Below, in pieces: positions 11,734 to 22,949 of a stretch of 64,000 bases of DNA. Both the position numbers and the translations under genes were made by a program. The stretch is from contig JAUCEF010000016.1 in the NCBI GenBank assembly GCA_033558025.1, positions 2,666,001 through 2,730,000 on the forward strand, read 5' to 3'. The notes beneath the pieces were generated by a model. It saw only the letters and a program-made list of their open reading frames with translations, ran no database searches and was not told where the DNA came from. Each line of letters begins with the position of its first letter. Positions within the stretch are counted from its first letter, which is position 1. This DNA comes from Phytophthora sp. 'mugwort'. Lineage: Eukaryota; Oomycota; Peronosporomycetes; Peronosporales; Peronosporaceae.

Positions 11734-14297
11734 ATGCACCCACGCTCCACACTCAGCAAGTAAGTATTGCTCGCGCCTCTTTGATGTCCTGTTAAGAGGC
11801 CCACAATGAGCTTACATTATTGTTGTGTGGGATCTTTCTTTATCTAGACCGTCTCCCAAGAGGAGCTTGTCGTGTGCAGGTCTCGACGATCTGGAAGAGC
11901 TTCTTCATGGCTCCGACACTGCACGTGCTCATCCGAATCGCAAACGCCATCACAGCCTTAACATTGATAACAACCTCTCAGCGACCAACTTCGCGACGCC
12001 ATCGTCACCGTCTCGACATGATTACCCGCCACCTCCAGGCTCCTATCCTGGGGCTCTGCGCCGCCCCGAGCTTCCTCCGTTCAGCGAGAGTACGTCGCGT
12101 TTTCTACATTTGTTCCCTGGATATTAAGGCATTTGCTTACTTTCGTTATTTTTATCTAACAGAGAATAGCTCGAGTGGAGGCTTCCAACTGATCCCATCG
12201 ACGTCCTCGTCCTTCGAGTCCAGATACCCCCACGCATCCTCCAACCAAGTGATTGAGCACCACAATCCACCCCGTTCAGATGATCCAGACAACAATTATC
12301 AAGATGAACAGTGTTATGATTTCAACAATGGATTTAGTGGTCCTGATGCCAGCTATGGGGGTGCTCATCCGTACAAGAACAGCGGCCACTTCTCCACGCC
12401 AATTGTGGCATCTCAGGATCCTCAGGATGTCTTCGAGCACAGGCTCAAGCTGGATCATGAGGCGCTCACTGGAAAGCGCCTTGATCACACCATGTTCCTC
12501 CCACCGTCGCATCGCTCGTCAAGCAGTGAATGTTCTCCACGTGAAGAGTTTCTCATCCAGGCATTTGGTGCCAATGCTTTTAAGCTCCATGGCACGTCTG
12601 TGTCAAGCAATGATGAACTGGACGACAGTCTCAGCGACGACAGCAGTAACAATAACAAAGAGCATAACTCCTCAAGTCGGGACGCAACGAGTGCAGATGC
12701 AGATACAGAACTTACAATGTCTTTCAACGAGCTTGAGGCTGATATTCGCGGTGCGATGCGTCAAAATTCACACCAGCAGCACTCGGCGAGGCTTCCGGAG
12801 TTAACAGGGTTATCCCACCAGTCATTTGCTTCGTCGCATGGCTCGTATGGACTCCATCGCAGCGCGAACTTTACCCGAAGCAACCAGGATATGCACCATG
12901 TTCCCGTGTTTAATCAGTCGCAGGATATCCGCCCTCATCTCATCCAGAACCAAAAAGAAGCAGGATATTTTTCACAGAAGCACCAACAAAGTCCTTCACG
13001 TACTTCCACGGCCAAGACACCTCAAGGCAAAGGAAATAACGGGGTTCAAACGCCCACCAAATGGCTGCGTGACGAAGATGAACGACTTCGTGTGGCAGTC
13101 GCTCGCTTTGGCGGCAAGAATTGGAAGATGATCGCCGAGACGCTTGGAAATGGACGTACAGATGTCCAGTGTCTGCACCGTTGGAACAAGGTTCTTAAGC
13201 CTGGTCTGATTAAAGGACCTTGGACACCTGAAGAAGATCGGATACTGACTAGCCTTATCACGCGCTATGGGGTCGGTAAGATTCGTTGGTGTGATCTTGC
13301 TCTGCATCTACCAGGACGTATTGGCAAACAATGTCGCGAGCGTTGGTGTAATCATCTTGATTCACGTATTCGAAAAGGTCAGTGGACTCCTGAGGAAGAT
13401 GATATGGTCTTCCGCTGGCAGCAAAAGCTGGGGAATAAATGGAGTGAGATCGCAAAGCTTCTTCCGGGGCGCACCGAAAACGCTGTCAAGAATCGATTCA
13501 ATTCGGCAGCACGTCGCAAGTGGCTTATGAACCAGGCCAATAAGTCGGCGTCCACCTCCACAGCGCAGTCTACACCACCGCAAGTGTCTCCACTTGAACA
13601 GCAACAGACGTTGATGCAGCCATCTTCAACTCACCACGAGGGCAATATTTACAACGTCACTACTGTGCCGTATGGAGGTGGAAAAGTAACGCCACTGCCT
13701 TCATCTGATGCTTTAGTGGACCCTCACACGATAATTCCGCAACTTGGACGTCAAAACTTCAGCCAGCACTACACGCCAACTAACGCGTTATTACCCAATA
13801 GTCTGGACTCGCGTCCTGTTTTTCGTCCAGCTGCAGTAATGGAAGCTTTCCGGCCGCAAGAGCACGACAAAGGGGTCGTCAAGAGTCAATCAATGTCATC
13901 GGCGCCTCCATCGACCTTCATACCGCCCCCACTTAACTTGATTTTTCCACCTCCGCCAGCCAATATTGTCACGGGTGCTAGCCGCAACTTTCACCACGTG
14001 GCTAATAGTCCGAGCAGTGGTGAAGCCTCGAGCACTCCCGTCTTCCCTTTCCCCGCCCACCTTCCGACTCAAACACAGGCTCCTGTCAAGTCCACGTCTG
14101 GCGACGACAAAGATGTCGATTCCTCGATTCTCGAGTTAAAAGAAGAAAAATTTGAACGAGATGATGTCGTCCTCCAAGCGATGACGGATGTTTCTGCGAC
14201 AAGCGCTGGTCCTGACCCCAGCGTCCCCATGGACGACGAAAATATGAACAGCTTCCTTGACAGTGTCGCCCTCGAACTTGACGACATCATGGAGTGA
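11734..14297 (+). CDS. Three-repeat (R1R2R3) MYB transcription factor
   Basis: Best model: exons 11734-11759, 11848-12089, 12163-14297 (introns 88 and 73 bp, GT-AG), 800 residues. The frame before 12089 (RPSPKRSLSCAGLDDLEELL) continues across both introns without stops, which is why I prefer this to the unspliced frame open from 11820. Residues ~386-545 contain three MYB repeats with the spaced tryptophans: TKWLRDEDERL...NWKMIAE...LHRWNKVL, GPWTPEEDRIL...RWCDLAL...RERWCNHL, and GQWTPEEDDMV...KWSEIAK...KNRFNSA, in which the usual third Trp is Phe, as in many MYBs. The N-terminal ~385 residues are Ser/Asn/His-rich and the C-terminal ~250 are Pro/Ser-rich, ending in an acidic stretch that could activate transcription. 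Family knowledge: 3R-MYB proteins regulate cell cycle and development in eukaryotes, and some oomycete MYBs regulate sporulation. The exact start is the least certain part. Confidence 0.85.
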
Positions 14298-14494
14298 ATA
14301 CCAGCGCTTTCCCTCTCCTTACTCGGTTATTACCAGTGAATTTGCCCGTTTAGAAAGCCCCAAAAAAAACAAATAAATTTAAACCCACAACATTTTTTAC
14401 AATCCATTACTTGTACTCACTCCCGTTGTTATGGTCATTGGTTCTAGGCGCGCGTTTGTCTCTAGAGTTTGCTGTAGGGGCTGAGCTTCCTGTT
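14298..14494. other. Convergent 3' intergenic region
   Basis: 198 bp between the stop codons of the MYB gene and the Kelch gene. It holds an AATAAA at 14372-14377 on the plus strand and an A-rich tract before it, a candidate polyadenylation signal for the MYB transcript. Confidence 0.4.
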
Positions 14495-16409
14495 TCATTC
14501 CTTTGGCTTCTCCTCCTGTGTCTGAGAAACTGTAAGTCCGCTGATGTCTTTCAGCCTCTGTTCGGCACCATTCTGTCCACCAAAAAGGTGCACGCGCCCC
14601 TTGCAATCAAGTACAGCGCCGTGACCCACACGCCCTCGCAAGGCAGTCTCAGTCTGTCCTTCGTCTGTGTAAGTTGCAGACTGCCACTCCCACGTCTTCG
14701 TATCTAACAAAAACGCATCGTTGAACACGCTCGTCGGCGCACTGGCGTCACCGCGTTGCGGATCCCACCCGCCAAAAATGAGGATCTTGCCGTCATTCAA
14801 AAGCGTCGCGGAGTGGCCGGTTCGTTCTTGTGGAGGCGTTCCAACTACAGTAGGATGAAACCACGACCACACAGCGCCACTGGCTTTCTCTTCCACTCTC
14901 TGCAGGACGTACACAGCATTGAAACTTTTGGAAGAATCGTTGCCCCCAAAGTAGACGATTTTCTCATCGTCGATGGCTACAGCGCTGTGGTATGTGCGCG
15001 CGCTAGGAGGTTTTCCTTCCACTTTCACTGCCTTCCAGTTCCAGTCATCTGTAACAGTAAAACATGCTCTAGTCAGCGTCCTGGATCCACACACACGAGC
15101 CACGAGCATGCTAGCTTACCACTGTCCAAAATGTGCACTGAGCTCTGTCGGCTTCGTCCTCCATTACCGCCAAACACCACCACTTCGTGTCCGAGTGCAG
15201 TGCACGTGTGGCCGCTTCGTGCAGAAGGAGGAGATCCTCGAAGAGCTGGCGGGTACCACAAGAAGCACTCTGCGTCCAGTACCATGATGTCTGACAGGAT
15301 GTTGAGCTCGCCTTCAGCAGCCGCATTGCGCTCGCCCCCAAACACAAGCACCAAGTTCTTTGAAGGCAGAAATACTGCGTCGTGCCACGTGCGTGTGATC
15401 GTTTCGCAGTTAAGTGGCGTCGTCCAGCGGTGTGTTTTCATGTCGAACACGTGCAAGTCTCCTAGTGTGTGTTCATCGTCGTCGGTGCCACCATAAACGA
15501 CAACACGCTCTTCTGAAATCTTTGTAGCTGTATGACCCCAACGTTCGGGGGGGGCATTACCCAAAGCCTCCACCATTTCCCACTTCACAGCAGCTGCAAC
15601 ATAATCAAAATATTATAATAATAAGCATTAATTTCCGTGATAACCTTGCCAGGATATAGCACCTCAGCAAAAAACGATAATTTTCATAAACCACACACCT
15701 GCCCGAATGGGCTTTGGGGGGCCGCTCATCAGATCCTTAATGGATTTCCCTGCCGAAAGCTTAGCTGTTTTGCTTCGCTTCTTGTTGGAATCGGGTGTAG
15801 GCTTGCGTGACGTCAATTGCTTTGGCTCAGGCGAAAAGAAGCCACCCACATCTTCCTTCGTGACGCTAGTCGTCTTCTTGTTCTTCTTGGTTGGCGTCTT
15901 CTTGCCCGTTTTCCCAGTCGTCGCCGATTCGGCCGCGTCGGCCGAATCATTTGCTTGCTCCAGATCCCCCTCCTCAACAGCACTGCTGGTCCTGTACTCT
16001 GCTTTCTTCTTCTTCCCTTTGCCCTCAGGTTTCTGCCTGCTAGAGTCGTTCATCTGGGCCAGTAGCACGGTCTGTTCCGCCTCATTGAGGAAGTTCGGTC
16101 GCAGCCGCTTGGCGTCAGCCTCCTCCTCGCCATCGTCGTCACTGGCGCTCAAATCAATTGCACGCTTCTTACTGGGGCTCGAGGCCTTGCGACTCGAGTC
16201 TTTTCCAGCAGCTGGCGGCAGTTGTGACAAATTGTTAGGAGGGGTCAAACGGCACCGCGCTACTACATCCACGTACGCTTGGACAGCACAACGTCCCCCG
16301 TGAAGTCGCGGCAGTGGATCGTGAGCGCCCCCGCTGCGAACTCAAAGTGAATGCCCGCCAGGTTCGCGGGAAGATCCACCTCTACGCCCTCGTACGACAG
16401 CAGCGGCAT
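14495..16409 (-). CDS. Kelch-repeat protein with lysine-rich N-terminal region
   Basis: Four exons on the minus strand join in phase 1 throughout: 16409-16277, 16211-15699, 15593-15120, 15048-14495, giving 557 residues. Introns are 65, 105 and 71 bp with GT-AG ends. The first ~44 residues form a small hydrophobic/acidic module (MPLLSYEGVEVDLP). Residues ~45-215 are low-complexity, acidic then basic (DDDGEEEADAKR; runs of Lys), with KKRAID- and KKK-type signals suggesting a nuclear location. Residues ~218-540 contain about six Kelch repeats, each with a hydrophobic strand and double Gly (VVVYGG, VLVFGG, VVVFGG, IVYFGG, ILIFGG, VHLFGG) and conserved Trp/Tyr, forming a beta-propeller for protein binding. 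The combination of an N-terminal nuclear-type tail with a Kelch propeller is not one I can name. It starts 126 bp from the divergent WBP2-like gene. Confidence 0.85.
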
Positions 16410-16535
16410 CGTGTCCTCACAGCGATAGCGAAACCCCAAAAAAAACAAAAAGTGATCGTATTCCCGCGCCAAAAATGCCAATATCTTATATCAATACGTT
16501 GATGCGAACTTAAGCGGAGGTAAGCATTTTTATTC
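16410..16535. promoter_or_regulatory. Very short bidirectional promoter, Kelch / WBP2-like genes
   Basis: Only 126 bp lie between divergent start codons at 16409 (-) and 16536 (+). It contains a poly-A/C tract (about 16434-16450) and a CGCGCCAAAAATG stretch. No TATA box is clear. Confidence 0.5.
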
Positions 16536-17381
16536 ATGAGCATCAACGTGCAGCTCCACGAAGGAGTGGTGCCGTATCTCGTGTCTCCGTACGAGAACTT
16601 TTTCTTCCTGATCCATCGCGTGAAGCTAACGGTCGAGAGCGGCAAGTACGTAAGAACTAGTAGTTGTGCTGCTGTTGACGACGGCTAATGATGCTACCGT
16701 CAGTGGCTATCCGGGACAAGGCGGCTGCTTTTACGGCGGGGAAGGCTGCTGCTACGTCTCGCAGTACCGCCTTGTCTTCGTGTCGGACCCAGCGCGGGAG
16801 AACGCCGCCTACCAGTCCTTTTCGCTGCCGTTCTATGGCATCCGCGACTGGAGCTTCGACGTGAGCCTCTTTGGTATGGCGACGACAGCGTTTGCGATGT
16901 TCTTTTCACTTGTAACCCTCGTCAAACGTATTGACGCCGATGTGTTGCTATAGGTGCAAAGAGCTGGAAAGGTCACGTGAATCGAGTCCCGGGAGGAGGG
17001 TTGGTCGGTCTCGGGAGGTTCGCAATGGAGTTCCTGGTGAGGTTGCGTGTCTAATAGTACTGGCGAGCAGCAGGATGTTGCAGTTTGGACACGCTAATTG
17101 GCTTGGTATGCGTGCTGTGATGGTAGAGCTTCGGTTTTGATGAGTTTCGGAACCACGTGCTGCCGTTGCTGAAGAACTCGAGGGTTCTGCATCGTCAATT
17201 CCGCGACCTGACGACTCCGTCGGTACTCTTGGTGCCAGGAAAGCTAGGAGGGCCAGATGATGGTGATTCTCGGCGCCTCGCATACTGTTCCGCAGATGAC
17301 CCCATGACCCTATTCATCGTCCACAAAGCGCCTGCAATTGGGGGGGGGGGGGGTATTGATCGACATTCACTGACGCAGTAA
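16536..17381 (+). CDS. WBP2-like GRAM-domain protein
   Basis: Four exons join in frame: 16536-16645, 16704-16873, 16954-17036, 17127-17381, giving 205 residues. Introns are 58, 80 and 90 bp. The order of motifs matches the GRAM/PH-like domain of WW-domain-binding protein 2: a short N-terminus, FLIHRVKLTVESG, YRLVFVSD, SFSLPFYGIRDWSFD, LFGAKSWKGHVN, PGGGLVGLGRFAMEF, then a helix (FDEFRNHVLPLLKN). Family knowledge: these proteins bind WW-domain partners through C-terminal PPxY motifs; none is visible here. An extra oddity is a run of 14 G (17340-17353) inside the last exon, read as a glycine run just before the stop. The true 3' end of the coding region may therefore be shifted or the tract may vary in length. 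Confidence 0.78.
17340..17353. repeat. Poly-G tract (14 G)
   Basis: Uninterrupted run of 14 G at the end of the last exon of the WBP2-like gene; one of about a dozen G/C homopolymers of 10 or more in the window. Confidence 0.95.
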
Positions 17382-18216
17382 TGTCATTTTTAATCGTGCA
17401 CCTAAAAAGTTTGTAGCTTTTAAAACCATTTATTGAGTAGGAAGCAACCAACATGACCAGTGAAGTGTACAAAGTACGCACAGAGATCCTACTGTAGCTA
17501 AAGTTTTCAGTACATGTAGTGGGAGAAGCGGATGTAAAGTTAGGCTAAATCCGTTATGGACACCACATAACATATTATGTGGTGTCCATAACGGATCTTT
17601 TGCATCGTCTTTTCCGGTGGCGTACATATTGTGAGTTCTACTCAAAATTTCAATCAAATCAATCGCCCGCCAATCGACAAACCCACATAAACTCAGATAT
17701 ATGCGCTTCACAGGTAAGACAAAGAAGGGCTCAAAGTGAGGTTGGCCCACGTTGTGCATGGCGAGACCTGCGCAAATATGGCCAACCGCAGTCGAGCATC
17801 TCCGTACCAAGCTCGTGTTCCACGCACTAGAAGATCGCCACGGTTATCTTCATCTTCGTCCAGCCCTGACGCGGCGCTGGCCACGGGAAGATCACCGCCA
17901 ACGAGAAGATCGCCTAGGTTGGCGCAAACGCAGCCAAGGACTGAGGACACGCCTTCCACCAGAAGAGCACAGGGGCCGACAAACACGTCACCAACGCTGA
18001 GGGCAACTCCTCCTATAAGACGATCTCCATGATTGACGCCATCCTCATCAGCGGTCAGCGTTTCTGAGATGAGCACACCAGGAGAATCCAAGTTTCGTTA
18101 AGTCCTCGGAACTCGCCGATGCCACAGCAGTCTTCTGGGCTGGCTGGTGTCTCTGCCTATCTAGCTGGAAACCAAGAATCGGATCAGGAAAAGTCTCCGC
18201 AAGCCAATCACATATG
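17382..18216. other. Start of the transposon-rich region; no gene seen
   Basis: Past the WBP2-like gene no exon structure can be supported. The stretch contains a perfect 22-bp palindrome at 17549-17596 and then sequence that runs into the Harbinger-like transposase remnant. The left end of that element could be here but no terminal repeat was identified. Confidence 0.5.
17549..17596. repeat. Perfect 22-bp palindrome with 4-base loop
   Basis: Bases 17549-17570 and 17575-17596 are exact reverse complements with CATA between them. It sits 170 bp after the last gene of the gene-dense island. Confidence 0.9.
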
Positions 18217-19021
18217 TCAATTCCCTATGATAGATACTGAAATGGGGCTGGATTCCGTTCGTATAGCCGAGTGAGTGCAATTCCTGATTGTATTGGTGTG
18301 ATAGACGGATGGCTCTGTCCTGTTAGAGTACCTCGTTGCAACGAATGTGGACGTGTAATAGCGTTTGCTACCCAGCGATATTGGTCTACATTTAGACCAT
18401 GCGCAGAACATAGCTGCCGAGCTACGGCTATGGCGTGCCGAGCCCCAGGGGATCGAAATGATTCCGTTGCATTTATACAATGGTCGCTCAGTCGTGTTCT
18501 GGCTCGGATTCAGAGGATCCATTTTTTGGTTTTGGAGACAAAGCGTATCTACAGACAAGTTTGTTGCTCATATCTTTCAATCACCTGAAAGGAATGCCTG
18601 ATCACGACAAATACAATTTTTATTGAGTCAGTGTCGTATACGTATCGAGATGTCCTTTGGACTTCTCGTTAATAAGCGGAGGATTCTTAAAAAGGCTCTG
18701 TGTGTTGCCCTCAAGAATACGCCACACTTAATCCATGCTTGCATGAAGCTTCACACTTTTGTATCGAGCAGCGTGGTATTGGGTACCCTGGCACGGTGGA
18801 AAAATGTTAAAGAAACAATCAAAAAGGAGATGCGCACCTGGAACGCAGTAAAGGCCTTTCGTATAGCGACACACAGTATGACGCTGAAGGAGGCGATGTT
18901 GGCGAGCTACTGGAAAAAAACTACACGTGATATTATTGCTCAACATATCGCCAGTAAAGATTTCCATCAACAACAACCCAATTGCCTTCGTCGGACATGT
19001 GAGGATCTTCTCAACGGATAA
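18217..19021 (+). pseudogene. Degenerate PIF/Harbinger-type (DDE_4) transposase
   Basis: Two frames carry matching parts. The first (about 18271-18480) begins with IPDCIGVIDGW, which aligns with the GxIDGT region holding the first catalytic Asp of DDE_4 transposases. The second (18623-19021) has CRIRIEMSFGLLVNKRRIL, the block with the catalytic Glu, followed by the typical LIHACMKLH helix and a basic tail ending at a stop. The middle part with the second Asp is lost or out of frame. The gene cannot make an active enzyme. A convergent decayed gene follows at 19.1-20.4 kb, the same two-gene arrangement as in the better preserved Harbinger element at 38.3-40.9 kb. Confidence 0.7.
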
Positions 19022-19079
19022 ATGTACTATTACTGTTCACCTATCAAGTTTGTGCTGGTATTGCATTGCTTAGCCATTT

Positions 19080-20391
19080 AATTGTGGCTGCTATTGGTCG
19101 TACCTACGCAATTGTTTTGATCAATTCCTTCCGCTCGTGGAAGAGAATATTGCGGTCTTCTTCAAGCATTGCAGTAAAGCTCCATCCGCATGAGCCAGCC
19201 CTCGGTCAACATCGGCGAGTTGGCGACGAATATCCCCTAGTATGGCAAGGATCCTTAATGTCTCCTGCAGTTTTCGGTTGTTGAAGTTTTCGCGCGCTCA
19301 ACTGCGCTGCGTTGGTCATTGACATACGCTGCGAATGAAGTGGCCAAGCTATCGAGTGACTGTCGCTTCACGCGCTTTTGATTTGGTGGACGTCGTAGTA
19401 GGCGGTGAGGAGTGTGCATCTACCGTAATGTTATTATCGAGTGAGTCAAATTGGTCTTTGTCCACCATTCCGCTCATCACGAAGTTATTTCAGCTCGGAA
19501 CCGGAATCGTAGTCAATATAATTATCACAGCTTTATGAAGGCTGTATTGCACGCACCTCGAGCCATTTCCTCAAGTGGAGCACAAACGCCCGGCTGTCTA
19601 CAAAGTCAAATCGTTCTCGTGCTGCCCTGACGATGTAAGCTTCCTTTCTGCTACGATAGTAACGATTCGTTTCCTTCCACATCGTCGTACAGTTTCTTGG
19701 ATGAATGAGCCCTCATTACGGAAGGATCAATCCTTCGAAGGAATCATGTGCAAACTCGAGCTCGTTGACACTTTGTCCGTCCGGGTAAATCATATCGTGG
19801 TCTAGGTGACCCTGCCAAAAGCAACTCTTATCAGCTACTGCTCTCATGTCGAGCTCTGCTCGATGAGGTGTGTCATCTATGCAAAACGATACAAGCAGAA
19901 GTACGTAAGAATCGTAAGCATGCAACGAGAGAGATAATACAAAAGACATTACCAGACTGACTAAATCTGGTTGCGAACTCGTCAGAAAAAAAGGATGTTC
20001 AATAACCGGTACCAGTAATGTTTTGTCCGAGTGTCCACTGCGTTCCTGCTTTCGATCGAATTCCCACCATGAGCCCCCATATAAGCTCGGTTCACGTTTG
20101 GCGGCGCAGAATTACGCTACGTCCATCTTTCTTGGCCCTGCCCTTGACTTTTAATCCTCGACGTGTGTATTCCTTACGAATAGCATCCGCTGTCCATGTA
20201 AGGTAGTTATCATGTCGCGTTAGCTTTGAGGCAGCGTCGATGCCTGTAACAGAGTCGCTGGATAAATCCGGTGCTGTGTCGCTATCTGATTCCGGCAGAC
20301 GCTTAGTCGATCCTGCTTGAATTTGAAGCACTGATGCTGGGCTCGGATGGAAATGTTTTTGTCGTATTTCTGGTGGCACAGCGTGCTGCAC
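19080..20391 (-). pseudogene. Decayed accessory gene convergent to the Harbinger-type transposase
   Basis: Minus-strand fragments in changing frames: NYLTWTADAIRKEYTRRGLK (about 20200-20150, resembling a SAP- or HTH-like small DNA-binding motif), ARERFDFVDSRAFVLHLRKW (about 19620-19560), and DSLDNNITVDAHSSPPTTTS (about 19445-19385). Several stops and frameshifts separate them. The position, tail to tail with a DDE_4 transposase, suggests the DNA-binding partner that two-gene Harbinger elements carry, but I cannot match it to the MYB/SANT type with confidence. Confidence 0.4.
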
Positions 20392-21812
20392 AAGGCTACA
20401 AGTGGCAGAGCGCTTGGAGAGGGCTGATGCGTCGGCGAGAAAATATGTAGCTGCGCCGCAGACAACCTGAGCTGCTGGGGAATCATCGGAAGGCCGAACA
20501 ATTACTGGTAAGTTGAAGGCTCCGGCAACTGCAAAGCATGAGGTGGTGGTGGTATCAGAAAGGATATTAACTGCTGCTGACAGTCATGTTGTTTTTCCTG
20601 TACAGCTCGTCATTGCTGCATAACTTGTTGCGGTGGTAACGCGGCTCCGAGGGTCTCTTGTCAAGTAACAGACAGCGGGAGGTATTTGTTGGAGTACATC
20701 CTGCGCACACAAGTTTTACTTCCGTTAGATGACACGTTCTCCACGCAGTCATACTCGAAACGCCCCACGCTTTCCTCTGCTCCTGTTAAGAAGCGAACTG
20801 CCGAATCGACGAAGAGCCAATTTGGTTGCACGAGCAGTGTCCACCACTGGGCGTGCGCGACCGCATGGTGCAAAACTGTGCGATGCGATGCGATGCGGCT
20901 GGTTAAGAATGAGCCTTCAGAATATCTCCCAGCTATGCACCCGCGCAATCCCACCGACCCTAGTTCTCGCTGCGCTTGCTGGGGCAGAAACCTAATCCCG
21001 CTACGGCTCGCAAGCTTCACCTCCGCTTGCTCGGGGCGGGCATGACACCCGTCCTCCCGTGCCGACCAATGAGAACGTTTCAATACCTATTTATACTTGC
21101 TTCTTGTATAGTTTGATCAGTGTCGGCCGATTTGCACCATTTGACTTACTCGGTGTATAGTCTCCGCTTAAGTACTGTCGGCACTTTGATGATACCATCC
21201 ATACACATGAATAAAAAAAATCACACCAGCGGAAGTCAGGAGAGTACACGTAACACTTGTACAGGATAGGAAGTTACAGACTGCTTGCGTCGGGGTCAAT
21301 TACACTATATTCTACATGTATTTCGTAAAGCAGTTATGTATATTTTTTTCGCAAAAAAGGAGCGATTCCTTCATTCGCATCGGCAACCGTTTGATGCATA
21401 AGGCGGAGTGATTATAACTTACAATCACATTGCAGCATGTCACTCGAGGCCGAGCAAAGGCGGTACGTATTTATAGACGAGTTATCCTGCGCACATGGAT
21501 GGGCTTATTATTCTAGTTCTCTCTCTCCAAGTACCACCTCCAAAGCGTTCAGTCTACGATGGTCTCTCAGCAACAATTTCTTCCATCTCCATTACAGTCA
21601 GTTCCAATCCCGACTATTCGGAAAGGCTTATGCTTCGCTAAACAGTCCGCCTGCACGAATGCTTTGAAGGCGTATATAGGAATCGCGGTATCACAGTGAA
21701 GTCGCGACGAGAAAATCGTGGTGGCGCGATGCTGAAGTACTATTGTACCGAATGCACTGAATGCCGCTTCGAGATAAATGCGCTGCGAACTCAGAAACAG
21801 TCCCAGCTCTCC
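20392..21812. other. Non-coding, transposon-derived sequence
   Basis: Minus-strand Gln/Pro-rich fragments around 20,400-20,640 (for example CQQQ followed by PPPPHALQLPE) may be the N-terminal part of the decayed accessory gene just to the left. From 20,640 to 21,812 nothing can be named. A GC-rich stretch at 21,001-21,065 (CGGGGCGGGCATGACACCCGTC) resembles one at 45,370-45,405, so it may be a shared repeat. Confidence 0.35.
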
Positions 21813-22949
21813 TGTCAGGCCAGCACGGTCTGCCGGTCAGCACGCCTAGGCCATCACCCTCACGGGTCGCGTTTGCTAACGAGGTTAAACTGCGCGACGA
21901 TGGCCATGAAGTGCTTTAAACACGAGTTGAGGTGCGCTTCAGCGCCAATGCTGATGTTCTTGTCAAAGTGCGAGTAGAGCACGTGCGCGTAGACCCGAAA
22001 GAGACGACGGAATATGTCTTTGACAGTAAGTGGTTGTTCATTGATTGGACACCCCGCTGGACACTGCGTGTGGTCAGAACTGCAATTTAAGTCTAGCCAT
22101 CGTACGCTGATTGGTGCTCATTCGACCGGAGGGCTGTTGGTAGTGCCTGAGAGTACTCTGTCCCGGTATTTGGCTTAAAATTGGAATTGCTGATCTTGAT
22201 CCTGCCTCGTTTTGTAATCCAGGTTCCTACTTAGTAGGCGAGATTCTTGGGTGACCGACAAGTCGGGTGGATCTTAGCAACTTTTGCCCAGTACTCTCTA
22301 ACAGTCTCGTTATTCTGACCCATTTGTGCTAGGTTATGACTCGAGCAAAACTGTCAGTTGTCCATCAGATGGACAAGGAGAATCTGTTACTCGGTAAGTT
22401 CTTGCGTTTGTCCGTGGACGATCTGGTCGCTGCAAAGAAAAGCGCGCACGGATCTCTACAAGCCGATACAAGGCTGATCGTATCCTACAGGATTTGGTAA
22501 AGTCGTCAAACGACACGGTTGTGAACGTGGCGAAGAGAAACGTCGCATTGTGAGTGTGCTAACCGACGCACAGACTCAACTCCGACGCGCCAACCATCTC
22601 GTCTCGTCTGGAATCCAGTGTGAGCTGCGGGAAATCGAGGTGGTCCAAATAACGTACTCTAAGTGGACGACCCGGTGCGTACCGTCATAAGCGCATTCGC
22701 CAAGCCTTGAAAGGTGGATCGGCCTCGCCGAAGGCATTTAAGAAGCCCAGGACCGACAAAAACTAGTCGTTCGGAACGTTAGGAGTAGCATATATATTCT
22801 TTATAACAAGCTCCCCTTTTATATCCCGTCCGTCTCTAAGGCTTTCGAAAAGTGATCAAGCCGGAAGTATCACGTGTGGCAGACCCTGCACATCTTACGC
22901 AGAGTGTGATCGATTCGGTCCAGAAGCAGCCGAGGTCATTGAGACTCTC

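Noticed and set aside
11820..12162. Unspliced N-terminal extension of the MYB gene (start near 11820)
   Set aside because: The other frame is low-complexity-protein-like (Pro/Ser/Asp-rich) and joins the downstream exon through a clean GT-AG intron at 12090-12162 with matching phase; the unspliced frame there is antisense-like and reads through the intron.
15707..16303. 198-codon hydrophobic open frame on the plus strand
   Set aside because: It is the complement of the lysine-rich exon of the Kelch gene, where Lys codons read as Phe/Leu on the other strand.
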